The notes beneath the pieces were generated by a model. The model was not told the DNA's origin. It made no database searches and was given only the letters and a program-made list of their open reading frames with translations. The translations under genes were made by a program, and so were the position numbers. This document shows, in pieces, positions 1 through 7,458 of a stretch of 30,432 bases of DNA. The stretch is taken from positions 1 to 30,432 of the forward strand of contig JBAWZR010000005.1 of NCBI GenBank assembly GCA_037142915.1, read 5' to 3'. Source of the DNA: JBAWZR01 sp037142915 (GTDB taxonomy: Bacteria > Patescibacteriota > Minisyncoccia > Moranbacterales > UBA1568). Position 1 is the first letter of the stretch. Every line of letters starts with the position of its first letter.

Positions 1-18
1 CAGGAGAGGGGGAAATGC
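1..18 (+). repeat. Partial copy of the CCCTCTCCT/AGGAGAGGG palindromic repeat
   Basis: Bases 1-18 match 13929-13946 inside dnaE at 17 of 18 positions, starting with the right arm (AGGAGAGGG) of the hairpin. Only the right half is inside the window. It is translated in a different frame here than in dnaE. The match is short, so identity as a repeat copy is likely but not certain. Confidence 0.5.
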
Positions 19-468
19 AAAATCGGCATCGTGGTGCGTGAAGACGGCTTGAGTTCGCTCGAAGAAATTCTCGTAGCTCTCAGAAAAAAATATCCCAGTC
101 TTGATTGTAATGGTATTACGATTCCCAGAATTAGCATCTCTGCGCGGTCGCGTTTAGATGCTAATTTAGAAATTGATCTGCAAAAGATTCTGGATTGCGC
201 GATCATTCTCTGCAGTCTTGGCGCACCAGAGCAAGAATATTTTACTGAATCTCTTCGTCAGAATCCTGGCAACATTCGCGTGGCGGTTGGTGTAGGTGGT
301 GTGTTTGATATTCTTACAGGAAAAATAAAACAAGCCCCACGATGGATTTCCAAAGTAGGACTTGAATGGTTATGGCGTTTACTTCAACAGCCACGGCGAT
401 TCCGAAGAATCTTCCGCGCTGTAGTTGTTTTCCCGTATACTTGTTTTATTTATAAAAAAAAGCTATAG
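1..468 (+). CDS. WecG/TagA/CpsF-family glycosyltransferase, C-terminal part (5' end outside window)
   Basis: The reading frame is open from base 1, so the N-terminal half lies upstream. Family knowledge: these enzymes transfer N-acetylmannosamine or a related sugar to a lipid-linked acceptor for teichoic acid or surface polysaccharide synthesis, at the cytoplasmic membrane face. What is seen: the family signature GAPEQE, then GVGGVFDILTGK, then the Arg-rich APRWISKVGLEWLWRLLQQP segment that closes the domain. The tail after the signature is short and ends in a hydrophobic/basic stretch (VVVFPYTCFIYKKKL). Its last bases hold the promoter for gltX, 25 bp downstream. The first visible codons (QERGKC) match a dispersed repeat also found inside dnaE, so a repeat may be inserted in the coding region at the window edge. 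Family call fairly sure; exact sugar unknown. Confidence 0.8.
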   Translation, partial: QERGKCKIGIVVREDGLSSLEEILVALRKKYPSLDCNGITIPRISISARSRLDANLEIDLQKILDCAIILCSLGAPEQEYFTESLRQNPGNIRVAVGVGGVFDILTGKIKQAPRWISKVGLEWLWRLLQQPRRFRRIFRAVVVFPYTCFIYKKKL

Positions 469-469
469 T
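441..469 (+). promoter_or_regulatory. Putative promoter of gltX
   Basis: TTGTTT (441-446) and TATAGT (464-469) are separated by 17 bp, which would start transcription about 18 nt before the gltX ATG. A second -10-like TATACT lies at 436-441. The elements sit in the 3' end of the preceding glycosyltransferase gene. Weak -35, so tentative. Confidence 0.35.
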
Positions 470-493
470 AAAGCATATTATAAGATATTTTTT

Positions 494-2059
494 ATGACTA
501 CTCCGCCGCCTAAAGTTCGCGTTCGGTTTGCGCCATCGCCCACGGGCTACCTCCACATTGGCGGTTTGCGAACAGGACTCTATAATTATCTCTTCGCCAA
601 GAAAAACGGTGGGGATTTCATCTTGCGTATCGAGGATACTGATCAAGCTCGCTTCGTTGAAGGCGCGACTGATAGTCTCATTGTAGTATTAGATACGATG
701 GATATTACTTATACTGAAGGTATTTTTTCACCTGATTTTGTGCCGGAACAACGAGCGAATAAAATTGAAACCGAAAAAAAAATTCCATCAGTGCGCTATC
801 CGAATCTCGTCGAGGTGGGGGACTATGGCCCGTATGTCCAATCTGAACGATTAGATCTCTACAAAAAATATGCCGAACAATTAGTTTCCGATGACAAGGC
901 ATATTATTGTTTTTGCGATGCGCCCCGGCTCGAAGCGATGCGCGCGGAACAAATTGCCAATAAGACAATGCCGAAATACGATCGGCACTGCTGCACGCTT
1001 GATGTTGCAACTATTCAAAAAAACCTCACCGAGAAAAAACCTTTTGTCATCAGATTAAAAGTCCCTGATGATGAAACGGTCACCTTCGATGATGCGGTGC
1101 GCGGTGAGGTGAAATTCCATACAAGTACGATCGATGACCAGATATTGATGAAGTCCGACGGCTATGCGACCTATCATCTCGCCAATGTGGTGGATGATCA
1201 TCTGATGCGAATAACCCATGTGATCCGCGGGGAGGAATGGCTGCCAAGTACGCCGAAACATATCCTACTGTATCGAGCATTTGGTTGGGGGGCGCCCGTG
1301 TTCGCGCACCTGCCACTTCTCCTCAATCCCGATAAGAGCAAACTCTCCAAGCGCCAGGGAGATGTTGCTGTGGAGGATTATCTGAAGAAAGGCTATCTGG
1401 TTGAGGCGCTGATCAATTTTGTGGCGCTGCTCGGTTGGAATCCGGGAGAGGGGAGTACGCAAGAAATTTTCCAACTTGGAGAATTAGTGGAGCAGTTCGA
1501 TATGCAGCATATCCACAAGGGCGGGGCAGTGTTTGATACCAAGAAACTCGATTGGCTGAATGCCCAATATATCAAGGCGCTGGATATAGAAGTGTTGCTG
1601 GAAAAAAGCCTGCCATTTTTTGAGACGAAAGAATTTTTCCGGTCAGCAGGGGAGTCGCAGCGTTCTCGTGAGTATATATATAAGGTATTGACGATCGAGC
1701 AGGATCGCCTCGCGCACCTGGATGAAGTCGGTGAACTCAATCAATTTTTTTTCATCACGCCTCCCGTAGCGGTTGAATTACTCCCGTGGAAAAGCAATGA
1801 CACATCGATGACCGTCGCAGCTTTGGAACGAGCCAAGAACTTATTGGAAAAACTGACAACGGCCGATGAGTGGACACGCGAAAACCTCAATAAGGAACTT
1901 CTCAGCGAGGCGGGCGAGAAAAAAGGTGATTTCCTCTGGCCAATGCGCGTCGCTTTGACAGGCGCCAAATATTCACCATCACCATCGGATGTCGCTTGGG
2001 TCTTGGGGCGCGGAGAGAGCTTGCAGCGGATTCAAATGGCGCTCGATGCTCTCACTTAG
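494..2059 (+). CDS. gltX: Glutamyl-tRNA synthetase (glutamate--tRNA ligase)
   Basis: Class I aminoacyl-tRNA synthetase charging tRNA(Glu), and possibly tRNA(Gln) if the enzyme is non-discriminating, which cannot be decided here. 521 aa. Seen: the HIGH-type motif PSPTGYLHIGG (residues 15-24), RIEDTDQ, YGPYVQSERLD (111-121), HVIRGEEWLPSTPKH (242-256) and the KMSKS-type loop KLSKR (283-287), then the helical anticodon-binding half. A zinc-knuckle-like CFC-x24-CC (C139, C141, C166, C167) resembles the CxCx24CxH site of E. coli GluRS with an altered last ligand. An insertion of roughly 25 residues (about 78-105) lies between the TEG segment and YGPY. ATG 494 is chosen because the RVRFAPSPTG start follows directly; upstream in-frame codons belong to the previous gene's region. 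There is no clear Shine-Dalgarno sequence. The M23 gene follows after 26 bp. Confidence 0.97.
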   Translation: MTTPPPKVRVRFAPSPTGYLHIGGLRTGLYNYLFAKKNGGDFILRIEDTDQARFVEGATDSLIVVLDTMDITYTEGIFSPDFVPEQRANKIETEKKIPSVRYPNLVEVGDYGPYVQSERLDLYKKYAEQLVSDDKAYYCFCDAPRLEAMRAEQIANKTMPKYDRHCCTLDVATIQKNLTEKKPFVIRLKVPDDETVTFDDAVRGEVKFHTSTIDDQILMKSDGYATYHLANVVDDHLMRITHVIRGEEWLPSTPKHILLYRAFGWGAPVFAHLPLLLNPDKSKLSKRQGDVAVEDYLKKGYLVEALINFVALLGWNPGEGSTQEIFQLGELVEQFDMQHIHKGGAVFDTKKLDWLNAQYIKALDIEVLLEKSLPFFETKEFFRSAGESQRSREYIYKVLTIEQDRLAHLDEVGELNQFFFITPPVAVELLPWKSNDTSMTVAALERAKNLLEKLTTADEWTRENLNKELLSEAGEKKGDFLWPMRVALTGAKYSPSPSDVAWVLGRGESLQRIQMALDALT

Positions 2060-2070
2060 CCTCTGCAGTA

Positions 2071-2079
2071 TGGTATACT
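2071..2079 (+). promoter_or_regulatory. Extended -10 promoter of the M23 peptidase gene, probably leaderless
   Basis: TGG-TATACT (2071-2079) is an extended -10 (TGn plus 5/6 TATAAT match), with no good -35 in front. The expected start point, about 7 nt downstream, falls on the ATG at 2086, so the mRNA would have almost no leader. Confidence 0.5.
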
Positions 2080-2085
2080 AAGTGT

Positions 2086-3384
2086 ATGCGAAATCAAACG
2101 CCTCGATTCAAACAAAAAAAATCGACAAAAGTATTTTTTTCGACCGTACTTCTTTTTAGTGCGATGATTTTCGGTCTTCTTTTTTTTCAAAGCACCGTTT
2201 CGATGGCAGCAACAAGTACGAGCAATAGTCTAGCTGATCAAAAAGCGACACTCGACAAAAAAATTCATGCGTATCAGGATATGGTCGCACTCAAAAATAA
2301 AGAACAGGCTTTTCTCAGTACTCAAATTCAAACACTGGATAGTCAAACACAAAAAATATCGAGTGATATCAACGCCAAACAGGATACTATCAGCTCACTT
2401 GATGGCCAGGTCAGTGTGCTCGAGGGCAAGATTACCGAGAAAACGACGACCATTGATCGACAAAAGCAGATCCTCGCCGAACTCCTCCGGACATATTATG
2501 CCCAGCGTACCACTCTTGATCCGCAAATCTCGAATACTTTTCTCGTAGGTTCATCTGATCAGGTGAACACAGATAATCGCACGAGTGATTGGACAGGTGA
2601 TGTAGGTTCGAAGGTTACCGACCTTACTGACAATATCATAGCGCTCCGGCAGACGCTCCTCGACGAGGAAACTACCGTGAAGAATAGTCGTCAACAATTG
2701 GAGACTGCTCGCGTGCAACTCGAACAGCAAAATCAGTATCTCGTTGCGACGAAACAACAAAAGCAGATTTCTGTGCAACAGTCACAGGCGACAGAAAAAA
2801 AATATACGAGCATTATTTCCGATTTAGAAAAACAGCGCGAAGAAATCGATCAGGAAATAGCCACCCTCGAACAATCCAAGGTCGATCAACTCGATCTCAG
2901 TAAGTTACCAAAATTTGGCACTTCACTGTTTATTTATCCGGTCGCCAATCCTTACTTGAGTCAAGGGTATGGAAAAGTCGGCACCTCTTTCGCTAACAAA
3001 AGCTACAAGGGCGGCTTTCACAACGGTCTTGATTTTGCCAGTAGTACCGGGACGCCTATCTATGCTGGAGGCGCAGGAACGGTAATTGGCGTGGGTGATT
3101 GTGGCAAATATGCCTATGGTAAATGGGTCGCCATTAATCACGGTAATGGACTCGTCACGCTCTATGGACATATGTCTAAACAGACCGTCTCCAAGGGCCA
3201 GACCGTCGCTCAAGGCAAACAGATAGGCCTTATGGGTTCGACTGGTTATTCCACAGGTTCACATATACATTTCAGTGTTTTTGCTCAAAACTCATTCGAT
3301 GTCGTTGAATCGACAAAAGTTTCTGGTGTGATGATTCCAACCGGTGCCTCGGTTAACCCGAAAAACTACCTGCCGAAGTTATAG
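2086..3384 (+). CDS. Coiled-coil M23 (LytM/EnvC-like) murein endopeptidase
   Basis: Predicted secreted or membrane-anchored peptidoglycan hydrolase or hydrolase activator, 432 aa. Seen: a basic N-terminus and a hydrophobic segment (about 15-40) ending near SMAATS, fitting a signal peptide or anchor; a long Gln/Lys/Glu-rich coiled coil in two blocks (about 48-140 and 175-268); then an M23 domain (about 283-400). Metal ligands are intact: HNGLD (H312, D316) and HIH (H393, H395), with YGHM (360-363) between them. By family this cuts peptide cross-links or activates amidases at division. The start at ATG 2086 removes 30 upstream residues that overlap gltX, and agrees with the -10 element just before it. 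It converges on the gene at 3577-3933 across a dif-like site. Confidence 0.93.
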   Translation: MRNQTPRFKQKKSTKVFFSTVLLFSAMIFGLLFFQSTVSMAATSTSNSLADQKATLDKKIHAYQDMVALKNKEQAFLSTQIQTLDSQTQKISSDINAKQDTISSLDGQVSVLEGKITEKTTTIDRQKQILAELLRTYYAQRTTLDPQISNTFLVGSSDQVNTDNRTSDWTGDVGSKVTDLTDNIIALRQTLLDEETTVKNSRQQLETARVQLEQQNQYLVATKQQKQISVQQSQATEKKYTSIISDLEKQREEIDQEIATLEQSKVDQLDLSKLPKFGTSLFIYPVANPYLSQGYGKVGTSFANKSYKGGFHNGLDFASSTGTPIYAGGAGTVIGVGDCGKYAYGKWVAINHGNGLVTLYGHMSKQTVSKGQTVAQGKQIGLMGSTGYSTGSHIHFSVFAQNSFDVVESTKVSGVMIPTGASVNPKNYLPKL

Positions 3385-3452
3385 GGAGTTATAAATTGTT
3401 TCCTTTGGCATTCCTTTTGCAGTGCTTTTACTAAGGCGTATGTATTATATCT

Positions 3453-3480
3453 ATGTCGCATAAGTATTATTATGCGACAT
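3453..3480. other. dif: Candidate dif-like Xer recombination site
   Basis: Left arm ATGTCGCATAA (3453-3463), 6-bp centre GTATTA (3464-3469), right arm TTATGCGACAT (3470-3480). The arms are perfectly complementary and extend 2 bp further out (13 bp each side in all, 3451-3482). The 11-6-11 layout and the CGCATAA / TTATG inner halves agree with bacterial dif sites, where the E. coli left arm is GGTGCGCATAA and the right arm begins TTATG. It lies in a 192-bp gap between convergent genes. No U-tract follows on either strand, which argues against an intrinsic terminator. Rest of the gap (3385-3452, 3481-3576): nothing else recognised. Inference only; an operator remains possible. Confidence 0.6.
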
Positions 3481-3576
3481 AGTAAATACAGCTCGATTGT
3501 GATTCATGTCACAAAAGCGTTTTGTTTTCTTGGAAGGTAGCTCGGCCCTCCTCCCTCTGCGATGTGTCTTATTCGC

Positions 3577-3933
3577 TTAGCCGGCTTTTTTAAATTTTAC
3601 CGAAAATTCCGGCTCGTATTTATTTTCAAATTCATCAGTCACTTCGACAGTTTGGCCATTCATAAGTGTTGTCATCGCGACGTCAGAGAGCATTTCTTGG
3701 TTGCTAACAATCTCATCTTTGAGGTCTTCGAGCTCCGCATAGCGCTTCCCCATCGCTTCACGCGCCTTGGTCTCTATTTGGCCTTTACGCTCACGCAAGG
3801 CTTTCATTTCCTCGACAATCTTTTGATATTCCGCCTCTTGCCCCAATACATCTTGGTACTCCTTGCGAATTGACCGCTGCGACCGTTTCATTTCCTGTAA
3901 ATGAAGAAAAATGTCCTGTATACTTTGCTGCAT
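3577..3933 (-). CDS. Small coiled-coil protein of unknown function
   Basis: 118 aa, cytoplasmic by appearance, with no signal or membrane segment. Residues about 1-85 are highly charged with heptad-like spacing (EMKRSQRSIRKEYQ, then EYQKIVEEMKALRERKGQIE), predicting a long alpha-helical coiled coil. The last 30 residues (TLMNGQTVEVTDEFENKYEPEFSVKFKKAG) look like a short beta-rich tail. I recall similar small proteins from Patescibacteria but cannot name a family. It is alone between a convergent M23 gene and a divergent PLD gene 166 bp away. The ATG at 3933 is the first good start; no Shine-Dalgarno sequence is visible. Function unknown. Confidence 0.75.
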   Translation of the reverse strand: MQQSIQDIFLHLQEMKRSQRSIRKEYQDVLGQEAEYQKIVEEMKALRERKGQIETKAREAMGKRYAELEDLKDEIVSNQEMLSDVAMTTLMNGQTVEVTDEFENKYEPEFSVKFKKAG

Positions 3934-4044
3934 AAAATTTATTCTTTACTGAATAATTAAAAAATACATTCCCCATAAAGAACAGGTTATCATAATTTCA
4001 GACTTGAGACAAATTATGTTTCGGGCTCTGTTTCGGACTAACCC

Positions 4045-4073
4045 TTCTCTTATGATGATAAAAATGCTATCAT
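4045..4073 (+). promoter_or_regulatory. Weak putative promoter of the PLD-like gene
   Basis: TATCAT (4068-4073) has a poor TTCTCT 17 bp upstream (4045-4050). A second -10-like TATGAT lies at 4051-4056, and the two form a small inverted repeat (TATGAT...ATCATA). The expected leader is about 19 nt and ends in an A-rich stretch before ATG 4100. Confidence 0.3.
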
Positions 4074-4099
4074 ACAGGTATATTTCTCCATAAAAAAGT

Positions 4100-5137
4100 A
4101 TGCGCTATCAGCTATTCACCACTTCCGTTAAAGCTTGGGATGGTATGCTTCGGGCGATTCGTGATGCTCGACAGAGTATCTATTTAGAGATGTATATTTT
4201 TCATCCCAATACGACTGGCGGAGAGCATGATTTTTTGAGCGCACTTGAGACGAAGGTCCTGGATGGTGTTCGGGTGGTTCTCGTGCTTGATGCTTTTGGG
4301 AGTAAGGAGTTCCGCCTCAGTCCTCATGCGAAGCGTCTGGAACAAGCTGGAGTGGAAATAATTTTTTACAGCCATTGGTTCCGCCATATTCATCGTAAAC
4401 TGCTCGTCATCGATGAAACAGTCGCCTTTATCGGAGGTGTTAACATCGGACAGAAGTATGCCTCGTGGAATGACCTGCAGGTTCGTCTCAAAGGAAAGCT
4501 CCTCGTCAATCGTATTCTGGCGTCATTCGCTGTCACCTATGCGATAGCAGGCGGACAAGATACTGACATCCTCGCGTTTCAGAAAAGACCCTTAGAGAGA
4601 AAACTCAAATGGTGGTTGGTCGAACACTGGCCGGCGCATAATATTCATTCACTGCGCAAGCACTATGTCGAAAAGATTGGCCAAGCTCAAAAGAGTATTC
4701 GTATTATTACACCCTATTTCACTCCACCACGATGGCTCATTTCACTTCTTGATAATGCTATTCGTCGCGGTGTGCAGGTAGAGATCATCATCCCTCAGAA
4801 GAGCGATTTCATTAACCGAATCAACTACCGGTATGCTTACACGCTTAACGCCATCGGTGTCCAGTTTTTTCTTGCCAAAAAAATGAATCATTCGAAGCTT
4901 CTTTTGATCGACGATGCGATAGGCTTGATCGGTTCACAAAATCTTGATTTTCTCTCCTTCCAACTCAATTCTGAAATAGGCGTTTTTTTTGAGGATAAGA
5001 AACTTATCCATGAGCTAGAGGTTCTTTGGGAGCGCTGGAAAAAGCAGTCAGTCCCCTTCTCTCCGAGTCATTACCGGATGAAGCTTATTGATTACTTCAT
5101 TCTTGTTGGTATGAAAATTTTGCACCCGATTTTGTAG
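4100..5137 (+). CDS. Phospholipase D superfamily protein, cardiolipin synthase-like
   Basis: 345 aa with two complete HKD motifs: HRKLLVID (H98, K100, D105) followed by GGVN, and HSKLLLID (H264, K266, D271) followed by GSQN. This duplicated layout is that of bacterial cardiolipin synthases, which join two phosphatidylglycerols or PG and PE at the membrane, and of related phosphatidyltransferases. Unlike ClsA it has no N-terminal pair of transmembrane segments, so it resembles the shorter ClsB/ClsC-like forms. A hydrophobic stretch near the C-terminus (YFILVGMKILHPIL) could touch the membrane. It is transcribed alone, and a palindromic repeat follows immediately (5153-5191). The superfamily is certain; the substrate is inferred. 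Confidence 0.88.
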   Translation: MRYQLFTTSVKAWDGMLRAIRDARQSIYLEMYIFHPNTTGGEHDFLSALETKVLDGVRVVLVLDAFGSKEFRLSPHAKRLEQAGVEIIFYSHWFRHIHRKLLVIDETVAFIGGVNIGQKYASWNDLQVRLKGKLLVNRILASFAVTYAIAGGQDTDILAFQKRPLERKLKWWLVEHWPAHNIHSLRKHYVEKIGQAQKSIRIITPYFTPPRWLISLLDNAIRRGVQVEIIIPQKSDFINRINYRYAYTLNAIGVQFFLAKKMNHSKLLLIDDAIGLIGSQNLDFLSFQLNSEIGVFFEDKKLIHELEVLWERWKKQSVPFSPSHYRMKLIDYFILVGMKILHPIL

Positions 5138-5152
5138 AGTCCCACTACATTT

Positions 5153-5191
5153 TGTCATTGCGAACCGCCTACTGGCGGTGCGGCAATCTCC
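5153..5191. repeat. Palindromic repeat, TGTCATTGCGA...GGCAATCTCC type
   Basis: The nested palindrome has outer arms ATTGC/GCAAT and inner arms ACCGCC/GGCGGT with a 4-base loop. Its ends match those of the element inside dnaE at 14792-14839 (TGTCATTGCGA...GGCAATC), while the middle differs. Here it sits in the short gap after the PLD gene, where it could also act as an mRNA 3' hairpin. Confidence 0.75.
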
Positions 5192-5225
5192 ATTTATAAA
5201 TAAAATCCCTCTAATAAAAACTCTT

Positions 5226-5432
5226 ATGGAACAAGAAATCCTCAAAAAGTTAGAAGAACAGGAAATAAAAATCAATGAAATGGCGAGGCTGGTCAAGTCC
5301 ATGCGAAATTATCAGCGAATCTCTTTTTGGTTCGCGGTCATTTTTTTCATTCTTCCGCTTATCGGCCTCGGCTTTGCCATCCCCTGGCTCATCAGCACCC
5401 TGCAGGGTGCCTACACTTTGCCGATCATGTAA
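5226..5432 (+). CDS. Small membrane protein with N-terminal coiled coil
   Basis: 68 aa. Residues about 1-28 are a charged helix (EQEILKKLEEQEIKINEM), followed by a basic patch and one long or two short hydrophobic segments (about 32-60: FWFAVIFFILPLIGLGFAIPWL). It is probably a bitopic membrane protein with a cytoplasmic coiled coil. No family recognised. ATG 5226 is preferred over an in-frame ATG at 5178 because the earlier codons translate the palindromic repeat. No Shine-Dalgarno sequence is apparent. It converges with the flavoprotein gene, with 40 bp between the stops. Confidence 0.65.
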   Translation: MEQEILKKLEEQEIKINEMARLVKSMRNYQRISFWFAVIFFILPLIGLGFAIPWLISTLQGAYTLPIM

Positions 5433-5472
5433 GAATATATCTATTTTATCAAAATAAAAAGGACCTTGAGGC

Positions 5473-6801
5473 TTATACCCTCTGCGAAGCTCTATTTCGT
5501 TTATCGCTGGCAAGTTTATCGTTAGTAATTTGTTTCCCGATTTTTGCCGCGTGAGTACCGGCCACAAAACCGGTCGTCCAACAGAGCTGAAGGCTATACC
5601 CGCCACTCGGGCGCTCGATATTGAGCATATCCCCCACTACGAAGACATTGGCGTGGAGGCGTGACTCCATCGTCTTAAAATCGATTTCCTTGAGTGATAC
5701 ACCACCCGAAGCGACAATTGCTTTGTCAGGGCTCAACAATCCCTGTACATGAAGCTCCATTCCTTTGAGAATTTTCACAATTGAGATGCGCTCTTCGTGA
5801 GTTACCTTGTTGATCTCTTTGTCGGGATCGATTTCGGCGAGTGACAGGAGGACGGATTCCATTTTTGGTGGCACGAGCTGTCCAATGATATTTTTGATCT
5901 GCTTATTTTGATGAATGGCAAAGATACCCTGAATATGTCGATCGACCGTACCGTGGTCCATATGGGGCATCCAGTCAAGAGAAAGCGTCACTTCACCGTA
6001 CTTGAGTTGCTCACCGATTCGTTTACTCATATTGAGGACGAGCGGACCACTGATACCGAAGTGAGTGAAGAGGAACTTGCCCGACTGACTGAATGGCTTC
6101 TGGTCTGCCATTGGTAACGTGAGCTTGGCTTCTGGTAATGAAAGTCCTGAGAGTTTTTTCACGAATCGACCTTTAATTTTGACAGGGACGAGTGCTGGGT
6201 CGGAATCAGCAATAACATGTCCAATCGACCGCATCCAATCAAAGCCATCACCAGTCGAACCGGTTTCAGGGTGCGATGTCCCTCCACAAGCGACGATGAA
6301 TGCATGTGCTCGAATGAGTTTCTTTTTCGCTCCTTGGCCAGCGTGAACACCGACGACCTTGCCGTCCTCTATCTCAAAAGCAGAGACTGGAGTATTTGTT
6401 CGTATAGAGACATCGTAGTGTTCCATATACCGCAGGAGCACATCGAGCACGGATTGTGCCTGTTCGGTTACTGGAAACACCCGGTTTTCTCCCTCGATCT
6501 TCGTGTAGAGATGGCGTTTATGGAAAAACTCCAGTGTCTCGGGGACACCGAATTGAGAGAAAGCGGAAAATAAAAATTTTGCATCCTTACCAAACTTCCC
6601 TAAAAAAACTTTTTCATCCGGTTGAGCATTGGTGAGATTGCATCGCCCGCCGCCTGTGATGAGGAGTTTTTGCCCGAGGGTGGTATTTTTTTCGACCAAC
6701 AAAACTCGTGCACCCTTGCTCGCTGCTCGCCCAGCTGCCAGCATCCCCGCTGGTCCCCCGCCGATCACTACTACATCATACAGAACATCGTTTTCAGCCA
6801 T
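5473..6801 (-). CDS. NAD(P)/FAD-dependent oxidoreductase, BaiN/HI0933 (YhiN) family
   Basis: 442-aa flavoprotein. Seen: an N-terminal Rossmann dinucleotide site VVVIGGGPAGMLAAG (10-24), then GQKLLITGGGRCNLTN (43-58), which is diagnostic of the HI0933 family, GGTSHPETGSTGDG in the middle, and the C-terminal FAD-contacting segment VVGDMLNIERPSGGYSLQ. Length is close to the usual 400-420, with a short charged tail (DKLASDKRNRASQRV). Members are annotated as putative flavin reductases; the physiological substrate in most bacteria is unknown, so none is proposed. It starts 6 bp after the dedA stop and is probably cotranscribed with it. No Shine-Dalgarno sequence is visible. Confidence 0.92.
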   Translation of the reverse strand: MAENDVLYDVVVIGGGPAGMLAAGRAASKGARVLLVEKNTTLGQKLLITGGGRCNLTNAQPDEKVFLGKFGKDAKFLFSAFSQFGVPETLEFFHKRHLYTKIEGENRVFPVTEQAQSVLDVLLRYMEHYDVSIRTNTPVSAFEIEDGKVVGVHAGQGAKKKLIRAHAFIVACGGTSHPETGSTGDGFDWMRSIGHVIADSDPALVPVKIKGRFVKKLSGLSLPEAKLTLPMADQKPFSQSGKFLFTHFGISGPLVLNMSKRIGEQLKYGEVTLSLDWMPHMDHGTVDRHIQGIFAIHQNKQIKNIIGQLVPPKMESVLLSLAEIDPDKEINKVTHEERISIVKILKGMELHVQGLLSPDKAIVASGGVSLKEIDFKTMESRLHANVFVVGDMLNIERPSGGYSLQLCWTTGFVAGTHAAKIGKQITNDKLASDKRNRASQRV

Positions 6802-6807
6802 AAAAAA

Positions 6808-7422
6808 TCAATTAAGTGCTGCTTTCTTTTTCCGTTCACTTAGATAGTGCAATACTCCAGGGATGAAAGAAAAAATGATAATAAGAATGATAATTGGCAA
6901 AAGATATCTGTCAACATTCGGTACGAGACTGCCGAGGAAATAGCCGCCCATTACGAGGAGTACCGTCCAACCGATGGCGCCGGTAATATTGTAAATAAGA
7001 AATGATCGGTAATTCATTTTGCCGACGCCGGCGACTATCGGGGCAAAAGTGCGGACGATTGGGATGAATCGCGCCAAGAGAATAGTTTTTCCACCATGGA
7101 GTTCATAGTAACTCTCTGCTGTTTTCAAATGCTCTTTTTTGAAAATTTTTGAATCCGGCCGATCGAATAACTTTTTTCCAACGCGAAAACCGAAGGCGTA
7201 TCCGAAAATATTTCCCAAGATTGCTCCAAGGGCAATAACAAGGATTAAGAGCATCGGATTGAAAAGCCCCTCATAGGCTAACAATCCGGCCACAAACAAG
7301 AGACTGTCTCCTGGCAAGAAAAATCCGATAAATAAACCGGTCTCCGCAAAAAGAATAATAAACAAACCGATGTAGCCAACTGCTTGAATTAATTCCTGAA
7401 GATCAACGCCAAAAAATTGCAT
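6808..7422 (-). CDS. DedA-family (SNARE-associated/VTT domain) membrane protein
   Basis: 204 aa with several membrane segments. Seen: the re-entrant-loop motif ETGLFIGFFLPGDSLL near the N-terminus, GNIFGYAFG in the middle, the FxRxxPxxR-like motif ARFIPIVRTFAPIVAGVGKM, then two C-terminal membrane helices and a basic end (SERKKKAALN). DedA proteins work in membrane homeostasis; some are undecaprenyl-phosphate or phospholipid flippases, a plausible but unproven role here given the envelope genes nearby. An open frame continues upstream to 7494, but those codons translate the palindromic repeat, and a TATAAT lies 9 nt before ATG 7422, so 7422 is chosen. The transcript would be nearly leaderless. 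First gene of a two-gene unit with the flavoprotein. Confidence 0.9.
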   Translation of the reverse strand: MQFFGVDLQELIQAVGYIGLFIILFAETGLFIGFFLPGDSLLFVAGLLAYEGLFNPMLLILVIALGAILGNIFGYAFGFRVGKKLFDRPDSKIFKKEHLKTAESYYELHGGKTILLARFIPIVRTFAPIVAGVGKMNYRSFLIYNITGAIGWTVLLVMGGYFLGSLVPNVDRYLLPIIILIIIFSFIPGVLHYLSERKKKAALN

Positions 7423-7431
7423 AGAAAATAC

Positions 7432-7458
7432 ATTATAAAATAATTTCTGTATTGTCAT
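7432..7458 (-). promoter_or_regulatory. Putative dedA promoter whose -35 lies in a repeat
   Basis: On the minus strand TATAAT (7437-7432) is preceded by ATGACA (7458-7453, 5/6 match to TTGACA) at a short 15-bp spacing. The ATGACA is the outer edge of the palindromic repeat pair. Transcription would begin 1-3 nt before ATG 7422. Confidence 0.4.

Noticed and set aside
3451..3482. Intrinsic terminator for the M23 gene
   Set aside because: The stem is strong but AT-rich in the centre, and no T-run follows on either strand. The arm and spacer lengths fit a Xer site better.
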